5,822 bases of DNA from Lysobacterales bacterium (GCA_030637665.1 DAOWGA010000001.1:1-5822), one strand, 5' to 3'; positions 1-5,822 are shown, numbered from the stretch's first letter. Numbers and translations: made by a program. Notes: generated by a model not told the origin, from the letters alone.

Positions 1-102
1 CACAGGAGCTGTTCCGGGATTGACCGGGGAACCACCGGGAAAGCCAACCCGGAATGTTGAAGCCATGCAGCTTAACTCTTCCGGCCCGCTTGAGTTAAAA
101 TG

Positions 103-129
103 GGAACTTTCATGCTTGCCGGCGTCAAA
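103..129 (+). promoter_or_regulatory. Sigma-E (RpoE)-like promoter for surA
   Basis: GGAACTT at 103-109 exactly matches the sigma-E -35 consensus. It is followed after 15 nt by TCAAA at 125-129, a good match to the sigma-E -10 (TCnAA, usually preceded by G, as here at 124). A start point about 6 to 8 nt downstream would leave a leader of roughly 25 nt before the surA ATG at 163, with the GGAG ribosome site included. In E. coli the lptD-surA unit belongs to the sigma-E envelope-stress regulon, so location and function agree. The spacer is about one base shorter than the usual optimum. The site is inferred from pattern only. Confidence 0.55.
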
Positions 130-149
130 TCGCAAGCAACCATTTTCCC

Positions 150-153
150 GGAG
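150..153 (+). promoter_or_regulatory. Ribosome binding site that sets the surA start
   Basis: GGAG lies 9 nt before the ATG at 163. The earlier in-frame ATG at 100 has no purine-rich site before it, lies upstream of the sigma-E-like promoter, and would place 21 extra residues in front of a normal signal peptide. The start at 163 is therefore preferred. Confidence 0.7.
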
Positions 154-162
154 AAATTCCTT

Positions 163-1512
163 ATGTTCCAATTCTTCAAATCAAAATCAGCCCCACCATT
201 GGAATTTGCGCTGGTTTTTGCACTGGCATTTGGCGCTGTGGCAGCCCCCCTCTCAGTCAATGCACAAGCCACTGGTGGCACAGTTGAAACGATCGATTCC
301 ATCGTGGCCCTGGTGGACGAAGACGTCATTCTGCGCAGCGAACTGGACCTGGCCGTGGCCGGTATCGTCGACAGGATCAAGGCTAGCGGAGACGCCATGC
401 CGCCCATGAACCTGCTTGAGGGCCAGGTGCTCGAGCGCCTGATCATCCGTGAATTGCAGGTGCAAAGAGCCTTGCAAACCGGGATCCGGATCAGTGACGC
501 GGATGTTGACCAGGCACTGCTCAGTCTGGCGCAGCAGAACGGAATCACACTGCAGAAAATGCGCCAGGTCATCGAAGGTGACGGCGAGGATTTTTCCGAA
601 TTTCGCCGTAATATCGGCGAGGAAATAATGACCGATCGTTTACGCCAGCGCATTGTGAACGGAATGGATCCCATTACTGATACTGAGGTGGACATTCTGC
701 TCTCATCGGAAGACCTCAGTGGCGGCGAGTACAACATCTCACACATCCAGATGTCATTAGCCGACGGCTCCACCCCGCAACAGATAAAGGAAGCTCAGTT
801 CAAAGCAGATGATGTATATCAGCGCCTGGTCGATGGCCTGGACTTTGCATCGGCTGCCATCAGCTATTCCGACAGTCAGGAAGCACTGGAAGGCGGCAAT
901 GTTGGCTGGCGGGACCTGAACACCGTACCGGCATTTTTCGCAGATGCCGTACGGGGGCTCAACCCGGGTGAATTCACCCATCCCATTCGCAGCCCGGCGG
1001 GATTCCACATCATCAAGGTCAATGACTACCGTGAGCAGCGCCAGGTGGTGGTAGAGGAATTCCATGCACGCCATATCATGATAGAAACCAATGCACTGGT
1101 CACACCACGCCTGGCGATGGACAAGATCATCGAGATCAAGCAGGGGTTGAGTGATGGCGAGGATTTCGCCAAGCTTGCCAAGGAAAATTCAGACGACCAG
1201 ACCAGCGCGAATCTCGGTGGCGATATGGGCTGGTTCCCGCCCGACGCCTATGGTGAGCGGGTACAGCAGACCTTAGTCGCCATGAAAACAGGTGAAATCA
1301 GCGAACCATTCCAGACTACCAGTGGCTGGCACATCATGGAATTGCTCGGAAAGCGCGAAATGGACCGAACCGAGGAAGCCATCCGCAGCGAGGCGCGCGA
1401 GCAAATTCGACGACGCAAAGCGGACCAGGAAATTGAGAAAGTCCTGCGTCAATTCAGGGATGAGGCATTCGTGGAAATCCGCCTGCCGGGACACGAAAGC
1501 TCTTCCGGTTGA
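163..1512 (+). CDS. surA: Periplasmic chaperone and peptidyl-prolyl isomerase SurA
   Basis: The gene encodes 449 residues (E. coli SurA has 428). SurA escorts unfolded outer-membrane proteins, LptD among them, through the periplasm to the BAM complex. Residues 1 to about 36 form a Sec signal peptide: a short basic start (FKSKS), a hydrophobic core near 15-30, and a likely cleavage site around SVNAQA. The chaperone N-domain follows (IDSIVALVDEDVILRSELD at 44-62, then helices to about 185). Two parvulin domains come next, P1 at about 190-290 (ISHIQ, GFHIIKVND) and P2 at about 300-398 (ARHIMI, LGGDMGWF, SGWHIMELL), both keeping the parvulin-type histidines. A charged C-terminal helix (400-436) completes the fold. 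The stop is 36 nt before pdxA. The signal peptide, N-domain and tandem rotamase layout exclude PpiC/PpiD-type single-domain enzymes. Confidence 0.96.
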   Translation: MFQFFKSKSAPPLEFALVFALAFGAVAAPLSVNAQATGGTVETIDSIVALVDEDVILRSELDLAVAGIVDRIKASGDAMPPMNLLEGQVLERLIIRELQVQRALQTGIRISDADVDQALLSLAQQNGITLQKMRQVIEGDGEDFSEFRRNIGEEIMTDRLRQRIVNGMDPITDTEVDILLSSEDLSGGEYNISHIQMSLADGSTPQQIKEAQFKADDVYQRLVDGLDFASAAISYSDSQEALEGGNVGWRDLNTVPAFFADAVRGLNPGEFTHPIRSPAGFHIIKVNDYREQRQVVVEEFHARHIMIETNALVTPRLAMDKIIEIKQGLSDGEDFAKLAKENSDDQTSANLGGDMGWFPPDAYGERVQQTLVAMKTGEISEPFQTTSGWHIMELLGKREMDRTEEAIRSEAREQIRRRKADQEIEKVLRQFRDEAFVEIRLPGHESSSG

Positions 1513-1548
1513 TCCTCAAGCCACCAACCGTGTCCTGCCGGCACTGAA

Positions 1549-2529
1549 ATGACTATTGATGTACCGGTCCTCGCGGTCACACCAGGGGAACCCTCGGGCG
1601 TGGGCCCGGAAATTGTCCTGAAGCTGGTCCGGCAACATCCCGAATTTCGCCTGCTGGCTGTGGCGGATCCCCAACTGTTACGCCAGGCTGGCAATGTACT
1701 GGGCTACCACTTGAAAATCACCGAATGGGAGCCGGGTGATACGGTCGTCGCCGGTGAACTGGCCTGCCTGCCCTTGAAACTGGCCAGACCAGCCCGGCCC
1801 GGCCGGCCCGACCCGGAAAATGCTGCTTATGTTCTGAGCACGCTTCGCCGGGCTGTGCAATTGATCGAAGAAGGCCATGCAGCGGCGATGGTCACCGGGC
1901 CGATACACAAGGCCGTCATCAACGATTCCGGCGTTCTTTTCAGCGGGCATACTGAATTCCTCGCCGAATTGGGTCATAGGAAACAAGTGGTCATGATGCT
2001 GGCCGCGCCCGGCCTGCGCGTTGCGCTGGTGACGACGCACCTGCCGTTGAGAGCTGTCGCCGATGCAATCAGCGGGGACAAGTTGGAGGCTGTTATCCGC
2101 ATCACCGAGACGTCGCTGCGGCATCGCTTCGGAATAGCACAGCCGCGGCTGCAGGTTCTGGGTCTGAATCCGCATGCTGGTGAAGGCGGGCACCTGGGGC
2201 AGGAAGACGACCAGGTCATCCGGCCAGTCATCGAGCGACTGCGCGCCGAAGGAATGGATATCGAAGGCCCGGTACCGGCCGACACTGCCTTTACTCCACC
2301 AGCAATCGCTGCCTGTGATGCTGTAGTGGCCATGTACCACGACCAGGGCCTGCCGGTTCTTAAACACCTGGGTTTCGGCCAGGCAGTGAATATCACGCTG
2401 GGGCTGCCTTTCATTCGGACTTCCGTAGACCATGGCACCGCCCTTGATATCGCCGGTACGGGCAAGGCGGATGCCGGTAGTCTGTACCAGGCGGTTCTGA
2501 CGGCGCAGCAGATGGCCGGCCAACTTTAG
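1549..2529 (+). CDS. pdxA: 4-hydroxythreonine-4-phosphate dehydrogenase PdxA
   Basis: The gene encodes 326 residues, the usual family length (E. coli 329). This cytoplasmic enzyme oxidises 4-phosphohydroxy-L-threonine with NAD(P)+; the product decarboxylates to 3-amino-2-oxopropyl phosphate, which PdxJ uses to make pyridoxine phosphate. Visible signatures are TPGEPSGVGPEI (11-22), VTGPIHKAVI (115-124), SGHTEF with substrate-binding His134/Thr135, GLNPHAGEGGHLGQED (205-220), PADTAF and MYHDQGLPVLKHLGFG. The three metal ligands known in E. coli (H166, H211, H266) correspond to H164, H209 and H264 here, so the site is intact. A proline/arginine-rich loop at 79-90 is coded by very GC-rich DNA. 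No clear Shine-Dalgarno precedes the ATG, so coupling to surA, which ends 36 nt upstream, is possible. Confidence 0.97.
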   Translation: MTIDVPVLAVTPGEPSGVGPEIVLKLVRQHPEFRLLAVADPQLLRQAGNVLGYHLKITEWEPGDTVVAGELACLPLKLARPARPGRPDPENAAYVLSTLRRAVQLIEEGHAAAMVTGPIHKAVINDSGVLFSGHTEFLAELGHRKQVVMMLAAPGLRVALVTTHLPLRAVADAISGDKLEAVIRITETSLRHRFGIAQPRLQVLGLNPHAGEGGHLGQEDDQVIRPVIERLRAEGMDIEGPVPADTAFTPPAIAACDAVVAMYHDQGLPVLKHLGFGQAVNITLGLPFIRTSVDHGTALDIAGTGKADAGSLYQAVLTAQQMAGQL

Positions 2530-2536
2530 TCCTGGT

Positions 2537-2540
2537 GGAG
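2537..2540 (+). promoter_or_regulatory. Ribosome binding site that sets the rsmA start
   Basis: GGAG, within GGTGGAG, lies 8 nt before the ATG at 2549. A TTG in the same frame directly precedes it (2546-2548). The ATG is preferred because it gives the normal MHKARKRFGQNF family start. Confidence 0.65.
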
Positions 2541-2548
2541 CATTATTG

Positions 2549-3319
2549 ATGCACAAGGCGCGCAAACGATTTGGCCAGAACTTCCTGACGGACTCCTTGA
2601 TAATCCGGAAAATCGTGGATTCCATTGCGCCTGCACCGGGCCAACTCCTGATAGAAATCGGCCCCGGGCAGGCCGCCCTCACACGCCCACTGGCGGATAG
2701 CGGCGCAGAACTGCACCTGGTCGAAATCGACCGGGACCTGGCAGCCAGGCTTGAGCGTGAGTTCCAGGGCAATCCCAATGTAACAGTGCATGTCGGGGAC
2801 GTGCTGAAAACGGATTTCGGGGAAATTACCGGCGGCCGGCCATTCCGGCTGGTTGGCAATCTGCCCTACAATATTTCCACACCCCTGCTGTTCCATGTGC
2901 TGCAGTGGAGCGACTTGCTGATCGACATGCATTTCATGCTGCAGCAGGAAGTGGTTGAGCGCATGGCCGCCATGCCGGGGAATAAAGCCTGGGGCAGGTT
3001 GTCGATCATGTGCCAGTACCGGTGCGAGATTGCGCCCTTGTTCACGGTAAGGGCCGAGTCATTCACGCCTGTGCCTAAAGTTCAGTCCGGAATCGTACGC
3101 CTGGTTCCGCACCGGGAACCGCCCGTCCGGATTGACTCACTTGATGCCTTCCAACGGCTCGTTATCCAGGCTTTTTCCATGCGGCGCAAAACCTTGAGGA
3201 ACAGCCTGCGTGGCCTGCTGAGCGCTGCCGTCATTGAGAGCGCCGGTATCGATCCGGGCTTGCGCCCTGAAACCCTGAGTCTGCAACAATTTGCAGACCT
3301 GTCACTATTAATGGAATGA
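2549..3319 (+). CDS. rsmA: 16S rRNA (A1518/A1519-N6,N6)-dimethyltransferase RsmA (KsgA)
   Basis: The gene encodes 256 residues, somewhat shorter than E. coli KsgA (273). The enzyme dimethylates the two adjacent adenines in the helix-45 loop of 16S rRNA late in 30S assembly, using S-adenosylmethionine; its loss classically gives kasugamycin resistance. Visible motifs are the N-terminal KRFGQNFL (6-13), the SAM-binding motif I IEIGPGQAALT (35-45), the acidic ribose-binding EID (59-61), GDVLKTD (83-89), the catalytic motif IV NLPYNIS (104-110), FTPVPKVQSG (172-181) and the C-terminal QAFSMRRKTLRNSL (207-220). All key residues are present. The gene begins 19 nt after pdxA. Its stop overlaps an in-frame ATG of the apaG frame (ATGA at 3316-3319), which may help translation pass into apaG. 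Confidence 0.97.
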   Translation: MHKARKRFGQNFLTDSLIIRKIVDSIAPAPGQLLIEIGPGQAALTRPLADSGAELHLVEIDRDLAARLEREFQGNPNVTVHVGDVLKTDFGEITGGRPFRLVGNLPYNISTPLLFHVLQWSDLLIDMHFMLQQEVVERMAAMPGNKAWGRLSIMCQYRCEIAPLFTVRAESFTPVPKVQSGIVRLVPHREPPVRIDSLDAFQRLVIQAFSMRRKTLRNSLRGLLSAAVIESAGIDPGLRPETLSLQQFADLSLLME

Positions 3320-3372
3320 TAGTGCAGTCATCGCGGGGTAGTTTCGAGGGGAAAAATCTTGGGCAGAAAAAT

Positions 3373-3729
3373 ATGAATACGATAGAAATCACTCCGAATC
3401 CAGAGTATCTTGGCCGCCAAAACGCACAATATGCTTTTGCTTATGAAATCACCATCACAAACCGCATGGCGATTCCGGTGAAGCTGCTGAACCGGCACTG
3501 GATCATTACCCATGGAAATGGTTATATACAAGAAGTCCGGGGCGAAGGCGTGGTCGGTGAAAAGCCACGCCTGGAGCCTGGCCAGTCATTCACCTACAGT
3601 AGTGGTGCGCTCATCTCGACACCCATCGGCTCCATGGCCGGCAGTTACGAATTTGTCACGGACCTGGGTGAATTGTTTCAGGCAACCATCCCTGAGTTCG
3701 TGCTGGCTGCCCCGGAATCTCTGCACTAA
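3373..3729 (+). CDS. apaG: ApaG domain protein (Co2+/Mg2+ efflux-associated family)
   Basis: The gene encodes 118 residues (E. coli ApaG has 125). ApaG is a small beta-sandwich protein with a fibronectin III-like fold, encoded next to apaH in many proteobacteria. Its biochemical role is unsettled; a link to Co2+ resistance and Mg2+ efflux comes from Salmonella CorD. Family signatures are YAFAYEITITN (20-30), RHWIITHGNG (41-50), EVRGEGVVGEKPRLEPGQ (54-71), FTYSSGALISTPIGSMAGSY (73-92) and the C-terminal PEFVLAAPESLH. The start at 3373 fits the family's usual beginning (IEITPNPEYL). An upstream ATG at 3316, overlapping the rsmA stop, would add 19 residues of unfamiliar sequence and cannot be excluded. 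Neither start has a strong ribosome site; AGGGG at 3347-3351 is too far from 3373. Confidence 0.93.
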   Translation: MNTIEITPNPEYLGRQNAQYAFAYEITITNRMAIPVKLLNRHWIITHGNGYIQEVRGEGVVGEKPRLEPGQSFTYSSGALISTPIGSMAGSYEFVTDLGELFQATIPEFVLAAPESLH

Positions 3730-3744
3730 GCCAAACAAAAACAA

Positions 3745-4560
3745 ATGGCCACTTACCTGATCGGAGACATCCAGGGTTGCTACGACCAGTTACAACGACT
3801 GCTGGAGAAGATTCAGTTTGATCCGGCAGCAGACAGCCTGTGGTGTCCGGGTGACCTGGTAAACCGCGGTGGGAATTCGCTGGAGACCTTGCGCTTGCTG
3901 GAAAGCCTCGGCGAGCGCTTCACGATGACCCTGGGCAACCACGACATGTACCTGCTGGCGGAAAACTACAAGTTTCCGAATGGCGGATCCAGAAACCGGG
4001 AAATGGATGTTGTCTTGCAAGCCCCGGACCGTGAAAAGCTGATGGCATGGCTACAGCGGCAGCCGCTGGCTTACTGGTCAGCGAAGCACAATATCCTGAT
4101 GGTTCACGCGGGCGTCGTCCCCCAATGGACGGTAGAGCAAACACTGTCCTGTGCGGCCGAAGTTGAAAAGGTTTTACAATCCGCAAAAAGCAGAAGGTTT
4201 TTTGCCAAAATGAGCAAGAACTGGGTTCGCAAATGGCAGGATGACCGGACCGGTTGGAAACGCCGGCGCCTGACCAGCAACATCCTGACTCGACTTCGCT
4301 TTTGCGATGCCAACGGAAAGATTCTGGCCAGCGCCAGCGGCCCTCCTGGAAGCCAGCCTAAATCGTACAAGCCGTGGTTCAAGCACAAGCATCGCAAAAC
4401 CCGAAACGTGACCGTTGCATTCGGTCACTGGGCAGCATTAGGCCTGCTCATGAAAAAGCGTTTGCTCTGTTTGGATTCGGGATGTGTCTGGGGTGGAAGA
4501 TTAAGCGCAGTCAGACTCGAAGACCGGTCTCTTTTCCAGGTGCCCGGCAAATTTCACTGA
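3745..4560 (+). CDS. apaH: Symmetrical bis(5'-nucleosyl)-tetraphosphatase ApaH
   Basis: The gene encodes 271 residues (E. coli 280). ApaH cleaves Ap4A symmetrically to two ADP, and also removes Np4 caps from RNA; it belongs to the PPP-type metallophosphatases. The metal-site motifs are present in order: GDIQGCYD (7-14; Gln for His in GDxHG is common in this family), GDLVNRG (36-42), LGNHD (64-68), VHAGVVPQW (120-128), FGHWAALG (226-233) and LDSGCVWGGRL (243-253). The central stretch (about 147-220) is unusually basic, and it lacks the MYGD-type and SPEEAP-type motifs that I associate with this region. The gene starts 15 nt after apaG behind an A-rich leader with no Shine-Dalgarno. Its last 50 nt overlap the convergent folA end. 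Confidence 0.94.
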   Translation: MATYLIGDIQGCYDQLQRLLEKIQFDPAADSLWCPGDLVNRGGNSLETLRLLESLGERFTMTLGNHDMYLLAENYKFPNGGSRNREMDVVLQAPDREKLMAWLQRQPLAYWSAKHNILMVHAGVVPQWTVEQTLSCAAEVEKVLQSAKSRRFFAKMSKNWVRKWQDDRTGWKRRRLTSNILTRLRFCDANGKILASASGPPGSQPKSYKPWFKHKHRKTRNVTVAFGHWAALGLLMKKRLLCLDSGCVWGGRLSAVRLEDRSLFQVPGKFH

Positions 4561-5047
4561 CTCTTTCCAGTTCCACGACTTCGTATGCAAGAGCATTGTT
4601 TTCGTCCACCGGCTGTGAGCGGCGGCTGATTTCCCGCCATTCGTTTTTATTCCACTCAGGAAACCACGTATCTGCCTGAGGCTCACATTCAACCAGGGTC
4701 AGGATCATCCGGTCGGCCTGTGGCAGTGCCTGCCGGTACAACTCGCCGCCACCGATAATCATCACTTCATCCCCTGCGGCTCTTTCCAGAGCTTCTTCCA
4801 GAGATTGCACGACAATGCTCGCCTCCGCCCGGTAAGCAGGGTTGCGCGTGACTACTATGTTCTGCCGCCCCGGCAAGGCCCGCCCAATCGATTCCCAGGT
4901 ATTGCGGCCCATGACGATGGGTTTGCCCATCGTGGTTTCCTTGAAATGCTTCAATTCTCCGGGCAGGTGCCAGGGCATGCCACCATCGAAACCGATGGCC
5001 CGGTTGCGGGCCATGGCGGCGATTATTATTATTATTTTTCTACACAT
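4511..5047 (-). CDS. folA: Dihydrofolate reductase FolA
   Basis: The gene encodes 178 residues (E. coli 159). It reduces dihydrofolate to tetrahydrofolate with NADPH, supplying thymidylate, purine and methionine synthesis, and is the trimethoprim target. The DHFR layout is clear: IAAMARNRAIG (9-19), the Met20-loop equivalent MPWHLP (24-29), GELKHFKETT (30-39), IVMGRNTWESIGRALPGRQNI (44-64, folate/NADPH binding), MIIGGGELY (96-104), LTLVE with the conserved Thr117, and DTWFP (126-130). The catalytic acid position (Asp27 in E. coli) is Glu31. A C-terminal tail of about 16 residues beyond the usual ELER end overlaps apaH. The start lies 7 nt after the ATPase stop, without a clear ribosome site, so translation is probably coupled. 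The order folA convergent with apaH matches E. coli. Confidence 0.96.
   Translation of the reverse strand: MCRKIIIIIAAMARNRAIGFDGGMPWHLPGELKHFKETTMGKPIVMGRNTWESIGRALPGRQNIVVTRNPAYRAEASIVVQSLEEALERAAGDEVMIIGGGELYRQALPQADRMILTLVECEPQADTWFPEWNKNEWREISRRSQPVDENNALAYEVVELERVSEICRAPGKETGLRV
4621..4648 (+). terminator. Weak candidate terminator for the + strand operon
   Basis: GGCGG (4621-4625) can pair with CCGCC (4634-4638) around an 8-nt loop, and five T follow at 4644-4648 after a 5-nt gap. It lies about 60 nt past the apaH stop, inside folA on the opposite strand. The stem is short and the T-run is not adjacent, so this may be chance or a poor terminator. No better hairpin was found near the apaH end. 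Confidence 0.22.
5022..5036. repeat. Five-unit ATT trinucleotide repeat at the folA start
   Basis: Five perfect ATT units on the + strand; on the - strand they supply four consecutive ATA codons and part of an ATC, encoding Ile5 to Ile9 of FolA. A change in unit number would add or remove isoleucines without shifting the frame. Confidence 0.85.
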
Positions 5048-5054
5048 CAGCTAA

Positions 5055-5822
5055 TCAGAGCCGCAGCCTGTTAAGTCTCAGGGCGTTTGCAATCACTGAA
5101 ACGGAACTGAAACTCATCGCTGCGGCCGCAATCATCGGGCTGAGCAATATACCGAACCAGGGATACAGGATGCCTGCCGCCACGGGCACGCCGAGGCTGT
5201 TGTAGAAAAACGCAAAAAACAGGTTCTGGCGAATGTTTTTCATCGTGGCGCTGCTCAGTTTGCGTGCCCGGACGATGCCGCCGAGGTCACCACCAACCAG
5301 GGTGACACCTGCTGATTCCATGGCTACATCGGTACCTGTGCCCATGGCGATGCCCACATCAGATTGGGCCAGCGCAGGTGCATCGTTGATGCCGTCGCCC
5401 GCCATCGCGACTCTGTGACCATCTGCCTGCAGCGACCGGATCCGCTCTACCTTCTCGTGCGGCAGTACTCCGGCAATCACCTCGTCGATACCGAGTTTTT
5501 CAGCGACTGCCCTGGCGGTTGTTGCGTTGTCACCAGTCAGCATGACGACCCGCAGACCTTCGCGGTGCAGGGCATTTATGGCATTCGGGGTGGTCGCCTT
5601 TATCGGGTCGGCCACCCCGAATAATCCAGCAGCCAGGCCATCCACTGCGACGAACATGACCGTTTGTCCATCTGCCCGAAGTTTTTCCGCCTGCTCCCTG
5701 AAATGCCCATGGTCGATTTCCAGTTGGGTCAGCAAGGCAATATTGCCGATCGCCACCGAGCGGCCATCTACCCGGCCGATGACACCTTTGCCGGTAACTG
5801 ATTCAAAATCTTCCACACCAGG
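5055..5822 (-). CDS. P1B-type heavy-metal (probably copper) translocating ATPase, C-terminal part
   Basis: The 5' end is cut by the window edge; 255 C-terminal residues are visible, beginning [14 protein letters not shown]. It is an inner-membrane pump that exports metal using ATP. Seen are the nucleotide-binding GKGVIG and AIGN, then the P-domain motifs ADPIK, MLTGDN and GDGINDAP, followed by [19 protein letters not shown] and two C-terminal membrane segments. The phosphorylation motif (DKTGT) and any N-terminal HMA domains lie outside. Metal-site residues fit the Cu+ P1B-1 class: YN in the first of the two helices ([17 protein letters not shown]) and MxxSS in the last ([15 protein letters not shown]), as in CopA. 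The apparent GTG start at 5814-5816 is internal, since the family alignment continues past it to the edge. folA follows after 7 nt. Confidence 0.94.
   Translation of the reverse strand, partial: PGVEDFESVTGKGVIGRVDGRSVAIGNIALLTQLEIDHGHFREQAEKLRADGQTVMFVAVDGLAAGLFGVADPIKATTPNAINALHREGLRVVMLTGDNATTARAVAEKLGIDEVIAGVLPHEKVERIRSLQADGHRVAMAGDGINDAPALAQSDVGIAMGTGTDVAMESAGVTLVGGDLGGIVRARKLSSATMKNIRQNLFFAFFYNSLGVPVAAGILYPWFGILLSPMIAAAAMSFSSVSVIANALRLNRLRL

Larger units (their letters stand above)
1..162 (+). other. Leader upstream of surA; possible extreme 3' end of lptD
   Basis: No complete gene is visible before surA. In gammaproteobacteria lptD normally lies directly upstream of surA, so its tail should be at or just left of this edge. 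Of the three + frames, one closes at 21-23 (last residues QELFRD), one closes at 58-60, and the third stays open to 409, deep inside surA. The open frame starts TGAVPGL, which loosely recalls the xIPGY-type end of many LptD proteins, but it then becomes Trp/Ser/Pro-rich shadow sequence. I cannot decide which frame, if any, is lptD. The rest of the stretch holds the sigma-E-like promoter and the surA ribosome binding site, listed separately. Confidence 0.35.

Noticed and set aside
96..101. TAAAAT as a sigma-70 -10 box
   Set aside because: The hexamer 17 nt upstream (TAACTC) is a poor -35, and the sigma-E-like site next to it is far better.
100..162. Upstream in-frame ATG for surA at 100
   Set aside because: It has no ribosome site, lies upstream of the sigma-E-like -35 box, and would bury the signal peptide behind 21 extra residues.
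72..773. 233-codon - strand open frame opposite surA
   Set aside because: Ser/Arg/Thr-rich composition typical of an antisense shadow, no domain recognised, and fully inside the surA region.
1795..1812. GC-rich repeat-like stretch containing GGCCGGCC in pdxA
   Set aside because: It is explained by in-frame codons for a Pro/Arg/Gly-rich loop in PdxA; no copies are seen elsewhere in the window.
1678..2859. Long 393-codon open frame on the - strand across pdxA and rsmA
   Set aside because: It is antisense to two well-supported genes, has no recognisable motif, and its length is explained by the codon bias of the + strand genes.
3291..3320. TTGCAG with AATGAT as a promoter for apaG-apaH
   Set aside because: Both boxes match consensus poorly (3 of 6 and 4 of 6) at 18-nt spacing; this level of match is expected by chance.
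4521..4530. Perfect 10-nt palindrome AGACCGGTCT followed by CTTTT as a terminator
   Set aside because: Without a loop only three base pairs can form around CCGG, far too weak for a terminator.
5814..5816. GTG as the true start of the ATPase gene
   Set aside because: The residues before it (PG) and the conserved downstream motif fit the middle of a P1B ATPase; the catalytic aspartate domain must lie beyond the window.

Overview
The window looks like the chromosome of a gammaproteobacterium. The + strand carries surA-pdxA-rsmA(ksgA)-apaG-apaH in exactly the conserved order found downstream of lptD in Enterobacteria, Pseudomonas and relatives. folA converges on apaH, as it does in E. coli. Base composition is moderately GC-rich and even across the genes, with no IS element, integrase, tRNA or CRISPR-like repeat. 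I cannot name the genus. The proteins resemble those of free-living gammaproteobacteria outside the Enterobacterales, which is an impression and not a search result.

Layout. Positions 1-162 are a leader that may hold the last few codons of lptD, a good sigma-E-like promoter (103-129) and the surA ribosome binding site. Positions 163-1512 encode SurA, the periplasmic outer-membrane-protein chaperone, with a signal peptide and two parvulin domains. Positions 1549-2529 encode PdxA (vitamin B6 synthesis), 2549-3319 RsmA (16S rRNA dimethyltransferase), 3373-3729 ApaG and 3745-4560 ApaH (Ap4A hydrolase). Gaps between these genes are 15 to 53 nt, so they probably form one operon. On the - strand, 4511-5047 is FolA (dihydrofolate reductase), and 5055-5822 is the C-terminal part of a P1B-type (copper-type) heavy-metal ATPase that runs off the right edge. 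The ATPase and folA are 7 nt apart and are probably co-transcribed towards apaH.

How the genes relate. The + strand operon joins envelope biogenesis (SurA, with lptD presumably upstream), cofactor synthesis (PdxA), ribosome maturation (RsmA) and dinucleotide-alarmone turnover (ApaH, with ApaG of unclear role). The sigma-E-like element would let surA and the genes behind it respond to envelope stress. The - strand pair joins metal efflux and folate metabolism, with no obvious functional link beyond shared transcription.

I found no undescribed system here; the window is core housekeeping DNA. The points worth a second look are the sigma-E-like promoter inside the lptD-surA boundary, the 50-nt tail-to-tail overlap of apaH and folA, a divergent basic central region in ApaH, and an AUA-codon microsatellite at the folA start.
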